NCBI GenBank assembly: GCA_965662885.1
Contig: CBFIJI010000002.1
Span: forward strand, 1 to 64,000
Source: CBFIJI01 sp965662885
GTDB taxonomy: Bacteria > Bacteroidota > Bacteroidia > Flavobacteriales > Flavobacteriaceae
Reading direction: 5' to 3'
DNA length: 64,000 nt
Position numbers and translations under genes: made by a program. Numbering within the stretch: position 1 is the stretch's first letter; each line of letters begins with the position of its first letter. The notes beneath the pieces are model-generated. The model saw only the letters and a program-made list of their open reading frames with translations. It was not told where the DNA came from and did no database searches. Shown here one piece after another: positions 1 to 8,637 of this stretch.

Positions 1-1009
1 GAATTTTAGATGCTTTGGTATTGAGTTTCTTACTAAACCCATTCATAAAATGTGCCGTGATAATTGCTGCAAAAGGAAAAATGGAAAAAATATAATGTGG
101 CAATTTATATTGCGATGATGAAAGTGAAATAAAAATCAATACAAATCCCATTAGAGAGATGTATTCATTTTTAGATTTCATTTTTGAAAATAAGCACAAT
201 ATAAAATCCCTTATTTGCGAAAAAAGTGCTGGGATAAAAAACCAAATCCAAGGTTGAAAGTCCCATAAGATGGTATGGAAAAAATAGAAAAACCCTTGAC
301 CATTTTCCCAAGAACTTTCTCCTGTAATTCTTCCAAAACTTTGTGTCCAGAAAAAGAATTTTATTCCAGACGGGCTGTCAATTCCATAAGCAGATTTTTC
401 TGGATGCAGGTCAAACTGTGTGTATAAGCCCCAACACATTGGGAACAATAAAATAGCGACAAAAAGAAATAGTAAAAGCCATTGTGCTTTAAAAATATTA
501 CGCCACTGTTTTTTGATTAAAAATTGTGAGCCAAAAGCTGCAAATAATACAACTAAAATCAAAGGTCCTTTTGTCATCATTCCAACTGCAATACCGATGC
601 TTAAAAGGAAGAGATGCTTGAACTGTCCTGATTGAAGATATTTCGCCATTTGCCATACTGAAAAAATGATGGAACTCATCAAGATAGTATCTGTTCTTAC
701 ATCATTAGTTATTAAAAATAATGCTTGTGTAGTACCAAGAATAAGAGCTGCAAGTTGCGATGTTTCTTTAGTGTAGTATAATCTACTAAACTTATAGGTG
801 CTGTAAAGACCAAGTATCGCAAATAGTACTGAAGGAAGTTTATAAGCAAAATTAGAAATACCAAAAATGAGATAAGAAACTGCTGAAACCCAAAATAAAA
901 AAGGAGGTTTGTCCAAATAGTCTTTCCCATTTTCAAAAACATGAAGAAAACTTTTAGTAAAACTCATTTCCATTGAAATCATTGCGTATTGTGCAGCGTC
1001 AACTTCCAT
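1..1009 (-). CDS. ArnT/PMT-family membrane glycosyltransferase (GT39-like), C-terminus beyond window
   Basis: The reverse strand reads without a stop from 1009 to the window edge, giving more than 330 residues. Near the start is an acidic D-A-A-Q-Y segment, followed by GKDYLDKPPFLFW, then TDTILM and MTKGPLILVV, several hydrophobic segments, and the late motif KLPHYIF. These are hallmarks of integral-membrane, polyprenyl-phosphate-sugar-dependent glycosyltransferases of the ArnT/PMT type, which put a sugar on lipid A, proteins or cell-surface polymers from the periplasmic side. The acceptor cannot be told. The first in-frame ATG is at 1009, but the same frame is open back to about 1130 and encodes a further hydrophobic segment, so the true start may lie upstream (see findings). 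The protein end lies outside the window. Confidence 0.85.
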   Translation of the reverse strand, partial: MEVDAAQYAMISMEMSFTKSFLHVFENGKDYLDKPPFLFWVSAVSYLIFGISNFAYKLPSVLFAILGLYSTYKFSRLYYTKETSQLAALILGTTQALFLITNDVRTDTILMSSIIFSVWQMAKYLQSGQFKHLFLLSIGIAVGMMTKGPLILVVLFAAFGSQFLIKKQWRNIFKAQWLLLFLFVAILLFPMCWGLYTQFDLHPEKSAYGIDSPSGIKFFFWTQSFGRITGESSWENGQGFFYFFHTILWDFQPWIWFFIPALFSQIRDFILCLFSKMKSKNEYISLMGFVLIFISLSSSQYKLPHYIFSIFPFAAIITAHFMNGFSKKLNTKASKI

Positions 1010-1130
1010 GACATCAATGAATAAGTTAAAAAAATAAACAGCTACTATACCTGTAAAGAGTATACTATATCTATAGTTTTCAATAAAATTTGAAATAGTT
1101 TTGATAAGGGGCTTGTAATTGCGCTAATTA

Positions 1131-1462
1131 AGCGATTAAATTTCGTGTTACAAATTTTTTAATAATGACTAATTTATAAGACGTCACTAAATTACATATA
1201 AATAGATTAACGACTAAAAATTGTATTTGTTTTTTACCAATACCAGCGCATTGCCGGCAGGTGGTCTAAGAAAAGTTTATAAAAAAACACCGAAGAGGTT
1301 AAATTCCCAATAAAGTGGTGATTGATAAATCATAGGCATTTTTTCAATCCACCATTTGAAAGTGCCAACATCAATTTTCAGTTTGATATTCTTTCTTCTC
1401 TACAGGTTCTTCCATTGGTGTAGGCTCGTGTCGCAGATTGAGGCGTTTGGTTGACTTAAAAA
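1131..1462. other. Gene-poor stretch with possible coding relics
   Basis: About 330 bases without a credible complete gene. On the reverse strand two short non-ATG frames look protein-like: one ends in PMEEPVEKKEYQTEN and a stop near 1375, and the next, in another frame, includes TFKWWIEKMPMIYQSP and YWEFNLF and stops near 1275. Neither has a start or a length that would make a gene. They could be tails of decayed genes. I recognise no family, no tRNA and no clear terminator here. Confidence 0.4.
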
Positions 1463-2809
1463 CTATTGAATACGAATTTTCAGGGTTTGTGCAGCTCCAA
1501 AATCATTAAAATGGGGGAGTGTTGCACGAAAGCCACCTTCGGGCAAGGATTCCCAATCAATTGACTTTCCACTGGCCAAATGAATGATTTCACTATTTTC
1601 TTTAGGTGTCACACTTTTAAGCTCAAAAGTGCTGCTTTTAGGGGCCTCACTAATAAGGGCATACAAAAACTTTCCATCTTCACTTAATGTAAAAAACGTG
1701 GCGGCTTCCCGAAATTTTTCCTGACTATTCGTATTGTAAATCGCCTCACCATTACTTTGTAACCATGCTCCTATCGTATAAAGCCGTTCGATGGAAGCTT
1801 GAGGAATTAAGCCATTCGCCATAGGCCCAATATTTAACAAATAATTACCTCCTTTGGCCGTAATATCTATAAGCTGATGGATTAAGGTCGTGGCTGATTT
1901 CCAATTCGTATCATCTTTTCGATACCCCCAAGTATCATTCATCGTCATACAAACCTCCCAGTCATAATCAGAAGTTCCATTTAGAATTTCTTGTTCTGGT
2001 GTGCCAAAATCTCCAGCTGCATTTTGATAAGCATTCATGCCGCTCATTCCCTGACGGGCCTTTCCAATACGGTTATTAATGATTAATTCAGGGTCTAGAT
2101 CCATAAGATAACGATATAACTCCTGTCCTTGTTCTTCAGTCCATTCGGGAATCCATTCCCCATCAAACCATAAAACTGCTGGTTGATATTGGGTTACTAA
2201 TTCTGTTAATTGAGGGATAAGAAAATCCTCGCGATAACGATCCCAGTTGGCCGAAGGGTTGTTTTGATGGGAATAGTCTTTAGGAGATTCTGCATCTGGA
2301 TGATGCCAATCCATAATGGAATGATAAAAACACAACTTAATACCTGCTTTCTTGCAGGCGTCGGCCAATTCTTTTAAAAGATCCCTTTTAAATGGACTGG
2401 CATCCATAATATCATAGGTGCTGACTTTTGAATCCCATAGGGAAAAACCATCGTGATGTTTTGAGGTAATGACAATGTATTTCATCCCAGCATTTTTAGC
2501 AATGGCAACCCATTGCTCAGCATCGAAATAAATAGGATTAAATTGTGTAGCCAGTTGTTCATAATCTTTGATGGGAATGTCTAAAGAATGCATAATCCAT
2601 TCGCCGACCCCTCCTTTTTTTACGGTCTGGTTATTCCATTCCCCAGCAGGAAGCGCATAGAGTCCCCAATGGATAAACATTCCAAAAGTTGCTTCTCGCC
2701 ACCATTCCATGCGTTGATCTTTTTCGTATTGGCTTTCTTGTGCAGCCAAAGGTTGGAAGTCACTAAAACATAACAATAGGGCAACAATAAAAAATAGATG
2801 ATTTTTCAT
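1463..2809 (-). CDS. Exported alpha-L-fucosidase, glycoside hydrolase family 29
   Basis: The protein has 448 residues. An N-terminal signal peptide (about 1-23, ending LAAQ) is followed by a GH29 catalytic barrel. Family hallmarks are FGMFIHWGLY at about 42-51, the SKHHDGFSLW block at about 116-125 and LWFDGEW at about 213-219; in the last, Asp216 is the expected nucleophile. The enzyme should release terminal alpha-linked L-fucose from polysaccharides or glycans in the periplasm or outside the cell. Fucose-rich algal polymers such as fucoidan are a plausible source for a marine flavobacterium, but that is inference. It stands alone, with no SusC/SusD pair, sulfatase or regulator nearby, so it is not in an obvious polysaccharide utilisation locus. 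The length fits a short GH29 enzyme: the barrel plus a small C-terminal beta domain. Confidence 0.93.
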   Translation of the reverse strand: MKNHLFFIVALLLCFSDFQPLAAQESQYEKDQRMEWWREATFGMFIHWGLYALPAGEWNNQTVKKGGVGEWIMHSLDIPIKDYEQLATQFNPIYFDAEQWVAIAKNAGMKYIVITSKHHDGFSLWDSKVSTYDIMDASPFKRDLLKELADACKKAGIKLCFYHSIMDWHHPDAESPKDYSHQNNPSANWDRYREDFLIPQLTELVTQYQPAVLWFDGEWIPEWTEEQGQELYRYLMDLDPELIINNRIGKARQGMSGMNAYQNAAGDFGTPEQEILNGTSDYDWEVCMTMNDTWGYRKDDTNWKSATTLIHQLIDITAKGGNYLLNIGPMANGLIPQASIERLYTIGAWLQSNGEAIYNTNSQEKFREAATFFTLSEDGKFLYALISEAPKSSTFELKSVTPKENSEIIHLASGKSIDWESLPEGGFRATLPHFNDFGAAQTLKIRIQ

Positions 2810-2904
2810 GGTGTTCTTTTTCTAAAAATAGTAAAATAAAAAATGCTTGACTGCTCCCTTTGATAAAACATTACTTGCCCCATAAGTTAGGACTCGTTAC
2901 AATA

Positions 2905-2942
2905 TAAAAAACCCTTTACAAATTTATTTGTAAAGGGTTTTT
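2905..2942 (-). terminator. Intrinsic terminator downstream of tRNA-Phe
   Basis: A perfect inverted repeat (AACCCTTTACAAAT, a 2-3 base loop, and its complement) is flanked by A-rich sequence on the left and T-rich sequence on the right. It lies just 3' of the tRNA on the reverse strand and could also work in the other direction. Confidence 0.8.
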
Positions 2943-2943
2943 G

Positions 2944-3016
2944 TGGTACCTCCAGGAATCGAACCAGGGACACAAGGATTTTCAGTCCTTTGCTCTACCA
3001 ACTGAGCTAAGGTACC
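2944..3016 (-). tRNA. tRNA-Phe (anticodon GAA)
   Basis: A 73-nt cloverleaf on the reverse strand. The 7-bp acceptor stem pairs GGTACCT with AGGTACC and is followed by discriminator base A. The D-arm is TAGCTCAGTTGGTAGAGCA, the anticodon loop is CTGAAAA with anticodon GAA at 2983-2981, and the T-arm carries the GGTTCGATTCC core. No CCA is encoded. The gene is flanked by a matching promoter and terminator and appears to be transcribed alone. Confidence 0.96.
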
Positions 3017-3032
3017 TCGCATTAAGCGGTTG

Positions 3033-3065
3033 CAAATATAATCGCCTTTTTATAACCCCGCAAAA
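3033..3065 (-). promoter_or_regulatory. Bacteroidota-type promoter for tRNA-Phe
   Basis: On the reverse strand TATATTTG (3040-3033) matches the phylum's -7 box TAnnTTTG exactly. A TTTTG (3065-3061) sits 20 bp upstream, the right distance for the -33 TTG element. Transcription should start about 10 nt before the mature tRNA 5' end. Confidence 0.65.
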
Positions 3066-3113
3066 CATTTAGACGAATTTCTTTGTAAATTTAGCATCCA
3101 TAAAAAAAAATAA

Positions 3114-3848
3114 ATGCATTTGATCCTAGATTTTGGCAATACACTAATCAAGTGTTTTGTTTTTGATCAACAAAGTGTGGTGTTTAAAAACAGCGTAAAT
3201 ATCGATGGTTGGCAACAAAATGGTGTTCAAATATTAGAGCGTTTTCCGGGCATCGAAGCCGTTATGATTTCAGATGTTAGTGGTATTACAAAACAAAATC
3301 CTCCAATATTCTTAAGGGAATTACCCCTTTATTATTGCAATTCAACCTTAAAACTCCCTTTTACCAACCATTATAAAACCCCTAAACGTTTGGGTGCTGA
3401 CCGAATTGCATTGATGGCTGCTGGAGCTCTCTTACATCCTACAGAAGATCTTTTGGTCATTGACTTAGGAACCTGTATTACTTATGATTTTAAGGATAAA
3501 AACAATAATTTTTTTGGGGGTGCCATAGCTCCTGGTTTTTCCATGCGTTATAAAAGCCTTCATGAAAAAACGGGACAACTTCCTGATTTGGAACCCAAAC
3601 ATCCAGAGCATTGGATTGGAAATACTACTGAAAATGCCATTCATTCAGGTGTTTATTTTGGTATTATTTCTGAAATTGAAGGTCAAATAGCACTTTATCA
3701 AAAAAAATATGGAGATTTAACAGTAATTTTGGTTGGTGGAGATGCAGAAAGGTTGTCTAAACCATTAAAAAATAGCATATTTGCCCATTCGAATTTTTTA
3801 GCCATTGGCTTAAATTACATCCTAGAACTCAATAAATCCGAATGGTAA
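3114..3848 (+). CDS. coaX: Type III pantothenate kinase
   Basis: This cytosolic enzyme of 244 residues phosphorylates pantothenate to 4'-phosphopantothenate, the first step of coenzyme A synthesis. The acetate/sugar-kinase fold motifs of the type III family are clear: DFGNT at 6-10 (phosphate-1 loop), GADR at 94-97 and DLGTCIT at 117-123. Length is normal for CoaX. It begins the rightward run of envelope genes; its last codons overlap the start of the next gene by 7 nt, so the two are probably co-transcribed. The metabolic link to the downstream outer-membrane genes is not obvious, and the pairing may be only positional. Confidence 0.95.
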   Translation: MHLILDFGNTLIKCFVFDQQSVVFKNSVNIDGWQQNGVQILERFPGIEAVMISDVSGITKQNPPIFLRELPLYYCNSTLKLPFTNHYKTPKRLGADRIALMAAGALLHPTEDLLVIDLGTCITYDFKDKNNNFFGGAIAPGFSMRYKSLHEKTGQLPDLEPKHPEHWIGNTTENAIHSGVYFGIISEIEGQIALYQKKYGDLTVILVGGDAERLSKPLKNSIFAHSNFLAIGLNYILELNKSEW

Positions 3849-5098
3849 AACACGGTACTCTAATAGCGATTCTTTTCTTTTCTTTATTTTCCTTTGCGCA
3901 AAATGGAACGGGATCCCCATACTCCTTTAGTGGACTTGGTGAAAACACTTTTAAAGGAAATCAAATCAATCGTTTTATGGGCGGGGTGGACATCTACAAT
4001 GATTCCATACATGCCAATTTAAAAAATCCTGCTAGTTATGGCACATTGAAAATGACGAATTATGCCTTAGGGATAAATTATCGTTCCAATCAATTGTCTG
4101 GAGTGGAAGGTGAAGCCAATGTGACTACTGCCTCCATTGACTACTTGGCGGTTGGAATTCCTACCAAAAAATTTGGATTTGGATTTGGATTGATTCCTTA
4201 TTCATCCTTAGGATATCGAGTTGAATCATTAAACGAAACAGAAACTCCAAGTAAGCTCAATCGCTTTGATGGAAGTGGGGGTATCAACCAGGTGTTTTTT
4301 TCCGTAGGTTTTCCACTTTTTAAATACCTTACTTTAGGAGCGACATTTAATTATAATTTTGGAAATCTTACCTATAGAAACTCTCAATTTATTGATGAGG
4401 TTGATCTGGGTACTTTCCTGACCAGTCAATCCAGTGTCTCTGGATTGAGTTATCAATTTTCAACGAATTTAACACTACCACTTAAAAGGGGATATGAACT
4501 AACCGCCATGTTTTCTTATACTCCTGAAAACATGCTTGAATCTAAAAATCAGCAGGCCTATTTTACGCAGTCTCTTTTGGGGAATTCGCTGGCAGATGCA
4601 GAAGAAATTGATTTATCAGTTTCAGGTTTAGACCAAACGGAACTGTCGCTGTCCGAGTCAATCAGTTATGGAATAGGAATTGGAAAACCCAAAAAATGGT
4701 TCCTCGGTGTGCAACAAAATTTAAAAAAATCGGCTAATTTTAACAACGAGTTCGTTGAATTGAATAATGTAAGTTATGCCAATGGAAATCAACTTTCTGT
4801 GGGAGGGTTTTTTATACCTAATTTCAGTTCGTTAACCAGTTACTGGAAAAGAGCAGTATATCGTTTTGGTTTTCGAACAGAGCAGACAGGGGTTTTAGTC
4901 AATAACAGTGAAATTACTGACTTTGGCATATCTTTTGGAGTTGGTTTACCAATGACTGGCTTGTCCAATACAAATATTGGTTTTGAAATTGGTAAAAAGG
5001 AAACCGATAATAACGCTTTAGTTCAAGAGACATATTGGACGCTGCGTGTCGGTTTTTCGTTAAATGATTTGTGGTTTATAAAGAGAAAATACAACTAA
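3842..5098 (+). CDS. FadL/OmpP1-like outer-membrane beta-barrel protein, function unknown
   Basis: The protein has 418 residues with a signal peptide (about 1-19, ending SFAQ). The mature part is rich in Gly, Asn, Ser and aromatic residues and is made of alternating amphipathic strands. It begins GTGSPYSFSGLGE and ends in a strand-like segment (TLRVGFSLNDLWFI), the usual look of an outer-membrane barrel. The first third resembles long-chain fatty-acid-transporter/OmpP1-like barrels, but I cannot name a substrate. It overlaps coaX by 7 nt and is followed 10 nt later by the TPR gene, so it most likely belongs to the same transcript. The barrel assignment is firm; the FadL relationship is tentative. 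Confidence 0.75.
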   Translation: MVKHGTLIAILFFSLFSFAQNGTGSPYSFSGLGENTFKGNQINRFMGGVDIYNDSIHANLKNPASYGTLKMTNYALGINYRSNQLSGVEGEANVTTASIDYLAVGIPTKKFGFGFGLIPYSSLGYRVESLNETETPSKLNRFDGSGGINQVFFSVGFPLFKYLTLGATFNYNFGNLTYRNSQFIDEVDLGTFLTSQSSVSGLSYQFSTNLTLPLKRGYELTAMFSYTPENMLESKNQQAYFTQSLLGNSLADAEEIDLSVSGLDQTELSLSESISYGIGIGKPKKWFLGVQQNLKKSANFNNEFVELNNVSYANGNQLSVGGFFIPNFSSLTSYWKRAVYRFGFRTEQTGVLVNNSEITDFGISFGVGLPMTGLSNTNIGFEIGKKETDNNALVQETYWTLRVGFSLNDLWFIKRKYN

Positions 5099-5108
5099 AA
5101 GTGCTATT

Positions 5109-6494
5109 ATGAGAAGATTAAAAATGTTAATGACCATTCTTTTTTTGATATTTACGAGTCAAATAAGTTATGGTCAATTTAGTCCAGAGTGTGCGCAAAA
5201 TCTTTCGATTTTCGCAGAATTTGCAAAAGTAAAAAATTACGATTCAGCCTATGAGCCTTGGATGGCTGTTCGGGAAGCCTGTCCAAAAATGAATGCAGCC
5301 ATCTTTACCTATGGTGAGCGTATTTTGAAAGATAGAATTAAAAGAGAAATTGACACCGAAGCTTCCAAGCAAGACCTGTTAAAACTCTATGACGAATGGG
5401 CAGAGAATTTCCCCTCTCGAAAAGGTGTGAGTCGGCTTGGTGATATTATCAGTAGAAAGGCACAAGCCATGTTGGATTATAAAACAGCTGACTTAAAAAC
5501 CATCTACAATACCTATGACCAGGCTTATACGACCGATGCTACAAGTTTTAAAAATCCAAAACTTTTGTACAACTACTTTAAAACAATGTACGACCGCTAC
5601 AAGCAAGGGGATGCTGAGGTAACTACTGAACTTTTGTTTAATAAATATGAAGAAGTTTCAGAAAAGTTTGAATTAGAAAGTGTGAATTTATCTAAAAGAT
5701 TAGATGTCATTCTTAAAAAAGAAGAAGCTGGAACACCACTTACAAGTCGTGAGACCAAAAATAAAAGGGTTTATGGTGTTAATTCAAATGCCATTGGAAC
5801 CTTTCTTTCTAACCTTAATGCAATCATAGCGAAAGAGGCGACTTGTGAAAATTTAATTCCACTTTATCAAAGAAATTTTGAAGAAAATAAAATGGATCCC
5901 ATTTGGTTAAAGCGTGCCGCTAGTCGAATGGATAGTAAAGAATGTTCTGATGATCCTTTCTTTGTTACCTTGGTAGAAGCGCTTCATAATCTTGACCCTT
6001 CTGCAGATTCCGCGTACTACCTTGGATTACTAAATGATAAAAAAGGTAACAGTAATGAAGCCTTAGAATATTATGAAGAATCAATTGAACTAGAAACAGA
6101 CAATTATAAAAAAGCAAAGATTCTTTTTAAAATTGCGACTAAGTTTAAAAATGCAGGAAGAAAATCATCGGCAAGATCATACGCACAAAAAGCGTTAAAT
6201 TTTCAACCTTCTATGGGACGCGCTTATATCTTAATTTCATCGCTCTATGCCAGTAGTGCTAATGACTGCGGAGATACACAATTCAACAAACGTGCAGTGT
6301 ATTGGTTAGCAGCCGATGTTGCTAGAAAAGCAGGTAGAGTAGATGCATCCCTTAAATCATTTGCTAATAAAACTGCGGCAAGTTATGTGGGAAGAGCCCC
6401 AAGTAAAACAGATATCTTTACAGAAGGTAACGAAGGGGCAACCATCAAATTTAACTGTTGGATCAACACCAGTATTACGGTTCCAAAATTATAA
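5109..6494 (+). CDS. Exported tetratricopeptide-repeat protein
   Basis: The protein has 461 residues with a signal peptide (about 1-22, ending SYGQ). It is mostly alpha-helical. Clear TPR-like helices lie at about 295-375 (YYLGLLNDKKGNSNEALEYY and the following repeat with KAKILFKIATKFKNAGRKSS). TPR scaffolds in the periplasm usually bind partner proteins; no enzyme motif is visible. Its stop codon abuts the lptC start with no gap, so the pair is tightly coupled. With a barrel protein before it and LptC after it, a role in outer-membrane assembly or maintenance is reasonable but unproved. Alternative starts at Met6 or Met8 would shorten the signal peptide only slightly. Confidence 0.75.
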   Translation: MRRLKMLMTILFLIFTSQISYGQFSPECAQNLSIFAEFAKVKNYDSAYEPWMAVREACPKMNAAIFTYGERILKDRIKREIDTEASKQDLLKLYDEWAENFPSRKGVSRLGDIISRKAQAMLDYKTADLKTIYNTYDQAYTTDATSFKNPKLLYNYFKTMYDRYKQGDAEVTTELLFNKYEEVSEKFELESVNLSKRLDVILKKEEAGTPLTSRETKNKRVYGVNSNAIGTFLSNLNAIIAKEATCENLIPLYQRNFEENKMDPIWLKRAASRMDSKECSDDPFFVTLVEALHNLDPSADSAYYLGLLNDKKGNSNEALEYYEESIELETDNYKKAKILFKIATKFKNAGRKSSARSYAQKALNFQPSMGRAYILISSLYASSANDCGDTQFNKRAVYWLAADVARKAGRVDASLKSFANKTAASYVGRAPSKTDIFTEGNEGATIKFNCWINTSITVPKL

Positions 6495-7064
6495 ATGAAA
6501 AAAAAATATCCTAACATATTTTATGGGGTTATAGCATTTGCTGTAACCCTATTTTTTTCATGTGAAGATAATTCAAAGGCTTTATCAGAAATCAATTTTG
6601 ACAGTCAGGATCCCGTTGGAACAGCGACAAAAATTCGAATGGTTTATACCGATTCTGCCAAAGTCCAAGCAATATTAACGGCTCCAATCCATATTGATTA
6701 CAACAACTTAAGTTTTCAATATTCTGAATTTCCAGAAGGGCTTAAGGTTGTTTTTTTTGACGATGAAGGTAACCAAAACGAAGTCTTAGCCAATTATGGT
6801 GTGATATATGAAGCAACCCAACTTGTTGATCTAAAAGGGAATGTCCGTTTGATTTCTCACGACGGTTCCATTTTAACGACTCAACAACTTTATTGGGATT
6901 CGGCACAAGAATGGCTCTTTACTGAGGAACCCTTTACTTTTGAAGATAAAGACTACAATTTCGATGCAGTCCGATTGGATACCAACAAAGATTTTAGTAA
7001 ATTTCAAACAGGAAAGCTCATTGGAACGGTTGTCGTTTCCACAGAAAATGACTCTATTCCTTAA
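6495..7064 (+). CDS. lptC: LptC-like LPS-export periplasmic protein
   Basis: The protein has 189 residues. A hydrophobic N-terminus ends in a lipobox-like FFSC with Cys23, so it may be a lipoprotein rather than single-pass as in Escherichia coli. The mature part is an all-beta LptA/LptC (OstA-like) jellyroll, seen in YGVIYEATQLVDLKGNVRL and the following LTTQQLYWD and FTFEDKDYNFDAVRLD strands. LptC links the inner-membrane LptBFG extractor to the periplasmic bridge that carries LPS to the outer membrane. It starts directly at the TPR gene stop. The other LPS-export gene in this window is the lptE-like gene near 36.3 kb. Confidence 0.85.
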   Translation: MKKKYPNIFYGVIAFAVTLFFSCEDNSKALSEINFDSQDPVGTATKIRMVYTDSAKVQAILTAPIHIDYNNLSFQYSEFPEGLKVVFFDDEGNQNEVLANYGVIYEATQLVDLKGNVRLISHDGSILTTQQLYWDSAQEWLFTEEPFTFEDKDYNFDAVRLDTNKDFSKFQTGKLIGTVVVSTENDSIP

Positions 7065-7072
7065 ATTTAATT

Positions 7073-7264
7073 ATGAGAAAATATCCTATTTCAGAAGTCC
7101 TTTATTGGGTGATCGCTGTTGTTTCTATTTATGAGACCTTTTCCATTTGGAACAGTAATCGTCAAAAAGCCTTTATTTTTATCGGTTTTGCAGTCATTTC
7201 TATTTTTATGGCACTCTTCCGAAGACATTACCGTATAAAATTCAATAAACGAAGCGAGGATTAA
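7073..7264 (+). CDS. Small two-helix membrane protein, unknown function
   Basis: A 63-residue protein with two hydrophobic segments (about 8-22 and 33-48) and a basic C-terminal tail (RRHYRIKFNKR). It lies 8 nt after lptC, and its stop overlaps the next start codon in a TAATG arrangement, which implies translational coupling with the CorC-like gene. I recognise no family. The conserved-looking placement suggests it is real and made with its neighbours. Confidence 0.7.
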   Translation: MRKYPISEVLYWVIAVVSIYETFSIWNSNRQKAFIFIGFAVISIFMALFRRHYRIKFNKRSED

Positions 7265-8526
7265 TGATAATCACCGACTTGGTTATTCTAATTTGCTTGA
7301 CACTTTCGGCTTTCTTCTCCGGAATGGAAATTGCCTTTATTTCTTCCAATAGGATTTTTTTAGAAATTGAAAAACAACAAGCTGGACTGACATCAAAAGT
7401 ATTAAAAAGCATTACTCAAAATCCCTCCAGATTTATTGCAACCATGCTATTAGGAAACAATATTTCCTTAGTCATTTATGGGATTTTTATGGGAGAACGC
7501 ATCTTAGAACTTTTTTTCCCACAAACAGATGGAGGCTTGTTAATGGTATTCTATCAAACGTTGATTTCCACTGGAATTATTTTATTAACCGCTGAATTCC
7601 TTCCTAAGGTTTTTTTTCAAATCTACGCAAACACCTTCATTAAGATATTTGCTATTCCAGTTGCTTTTTTTTACTACGCTTTTATGCCCTTAACGCATTT
7701 GACAATTCAACTGACCGATGGTATTTTAAAACGTTTTTTTAAAACTCAAAATGACCGTGTTCAACTCTCTTTTTCAAAAATTGAGTTGGGTAATTATATT
7801 GAGGAGCAGTTAGAATTCACCCAAGACAAAGAAAATATCGATTCTGAAATTCAAATTTTTCAAAATGCCCTTGAATTTTCAGAAGTGAAGGCAAGGGAGG
7901 CAATGGTTCCCCGAGCTGAAATTATTGCTGTAGAAAAAGACACTGCCTTGGAGGAGGTCAAAGCCTTGTTTATGTCCACAGGCTTTTCTAAAATACCTGT
8001 TTATCAAGAGAATATTGACGATATTATCGGCTATATACATGCCTTTGAAATGTTCCGTAAACCTAAAAACACACAAAGTATTCTATTACCTGTGACCTTT
8101 GTTCCAGAAACGATCAGAATTAATGAATTGTTAAAGTTGTTGACCCGGCAACATAAAAGTATGGCGGTAGTTCTTGATGAATATGGAGGGACTTCAGGTA
8201 TTGTAACTGTTGAGGATATCGTCGAAGAACTTTTTGGAGAAATTCAAGATGAACACGATACCATTGACCATTTTGAAAAACAAATCACTGAAAATGAGTA
8301 TGAGTTTTCGGCACGACTAGAAATTGACTATCTCAACCAGGCCTATGATTTAAATCTTCCAGAGTCTGAATTTTATGAAACTTTAGGGGGTTTTATTGCA
8401 TTCAATACTGGAGAAATTCCCACGACTGGTGAACAACTCAATATTGAAAATTTTGAGATCACCATAAAAGAAGTTAGTGCCACAAAAATTGAACGCCTCC
8501 GACTAAAAATCAAAAATAAAGATTAA
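7264..8526 (+). CDS. CNNM/CorC (hemolysin C) family membrane protein
   Basis: The protein has 420 residues in the usual order: an N-terminal CNNM (DUF21) transmembrane domain (about 1-165, beginning ILICLTLSAFFSGMEIAFIS), a tandem CBS pair (about 205-325, with AMVPRAEIIAVEKDT and DEYGGTSGIVTVEDIVEELF), and a C-terminal CorC/HlyC transporter-associated domain (about 340-420). Relatives are linked to Mg2+ or Co2+ efflux. Despite the name hemolysin, a toxin role is unlikely. GldE of gliding flavobacteria belongs to the same superfamily, but I see nothing that singles this copy out as GldE. It is translationally coupled to the small membrane gene upstream. Confidence 0.9.
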   Translation: MIITDLVILICLTLSAFFSGMEIAFISSNRIFLEIEKQQAGLTSKVLKSITQNPSRFIATMLLGNNISLVIYGIFMGERILELFFPQTDGGLLMVFYQTLISTGIILLTAEFLPKVFFQIYANTFIKIFAIPVAFFYYAFMPLTHLTIQLTDGILKRFFKTQNDRVQLSFSKIELGNYIEEQLEFTQDKENIDSEIQIFQNALEFSEVKAREAMVPRAEIIAVEKDTALEEVKALFMSTGFSKIPVYQENIDDIIGYIHAFEMFRKPKNTQSILLPVTFVPETIRINELLKLLTRQHKSMAVVLDEYGGTSGIVTVEDIVEELFGEIQDEHDTIDHFEKQITENEYEFSARLEIDYLNQAYDLNLPESEFYETLGGFIAFNTGEIPTTGEQLNIENFEITIKEVSATKIERLRLKIKNKD

Positions 8527-8637
8527 AATAGCGGAGGAGATTTCCCATTAGAACTTCTTGTAAATTTTTTCATTTACATACCCTTTCTTAATTCGTTGGA
8601 ATAGCTTAATTTCGCAAACTATCAATAAAGATGCACT

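Noticed and set aside
420..942. A forward frame of 71 residues and a reverse frame of 76 residues in the first kilobase
   Set aside because: Both overlap the glycosyltransferase frame, which is uninterrupted and carries family motifs. The reverse one is the same DNA read in another frame.
1245..1262. Short GC-rich palindrome TGCCGGCA in the gene-poor gap
   Set aside because: It has eight bases, no second copy and no flanking repeats, so it does not support a mobile-element end.
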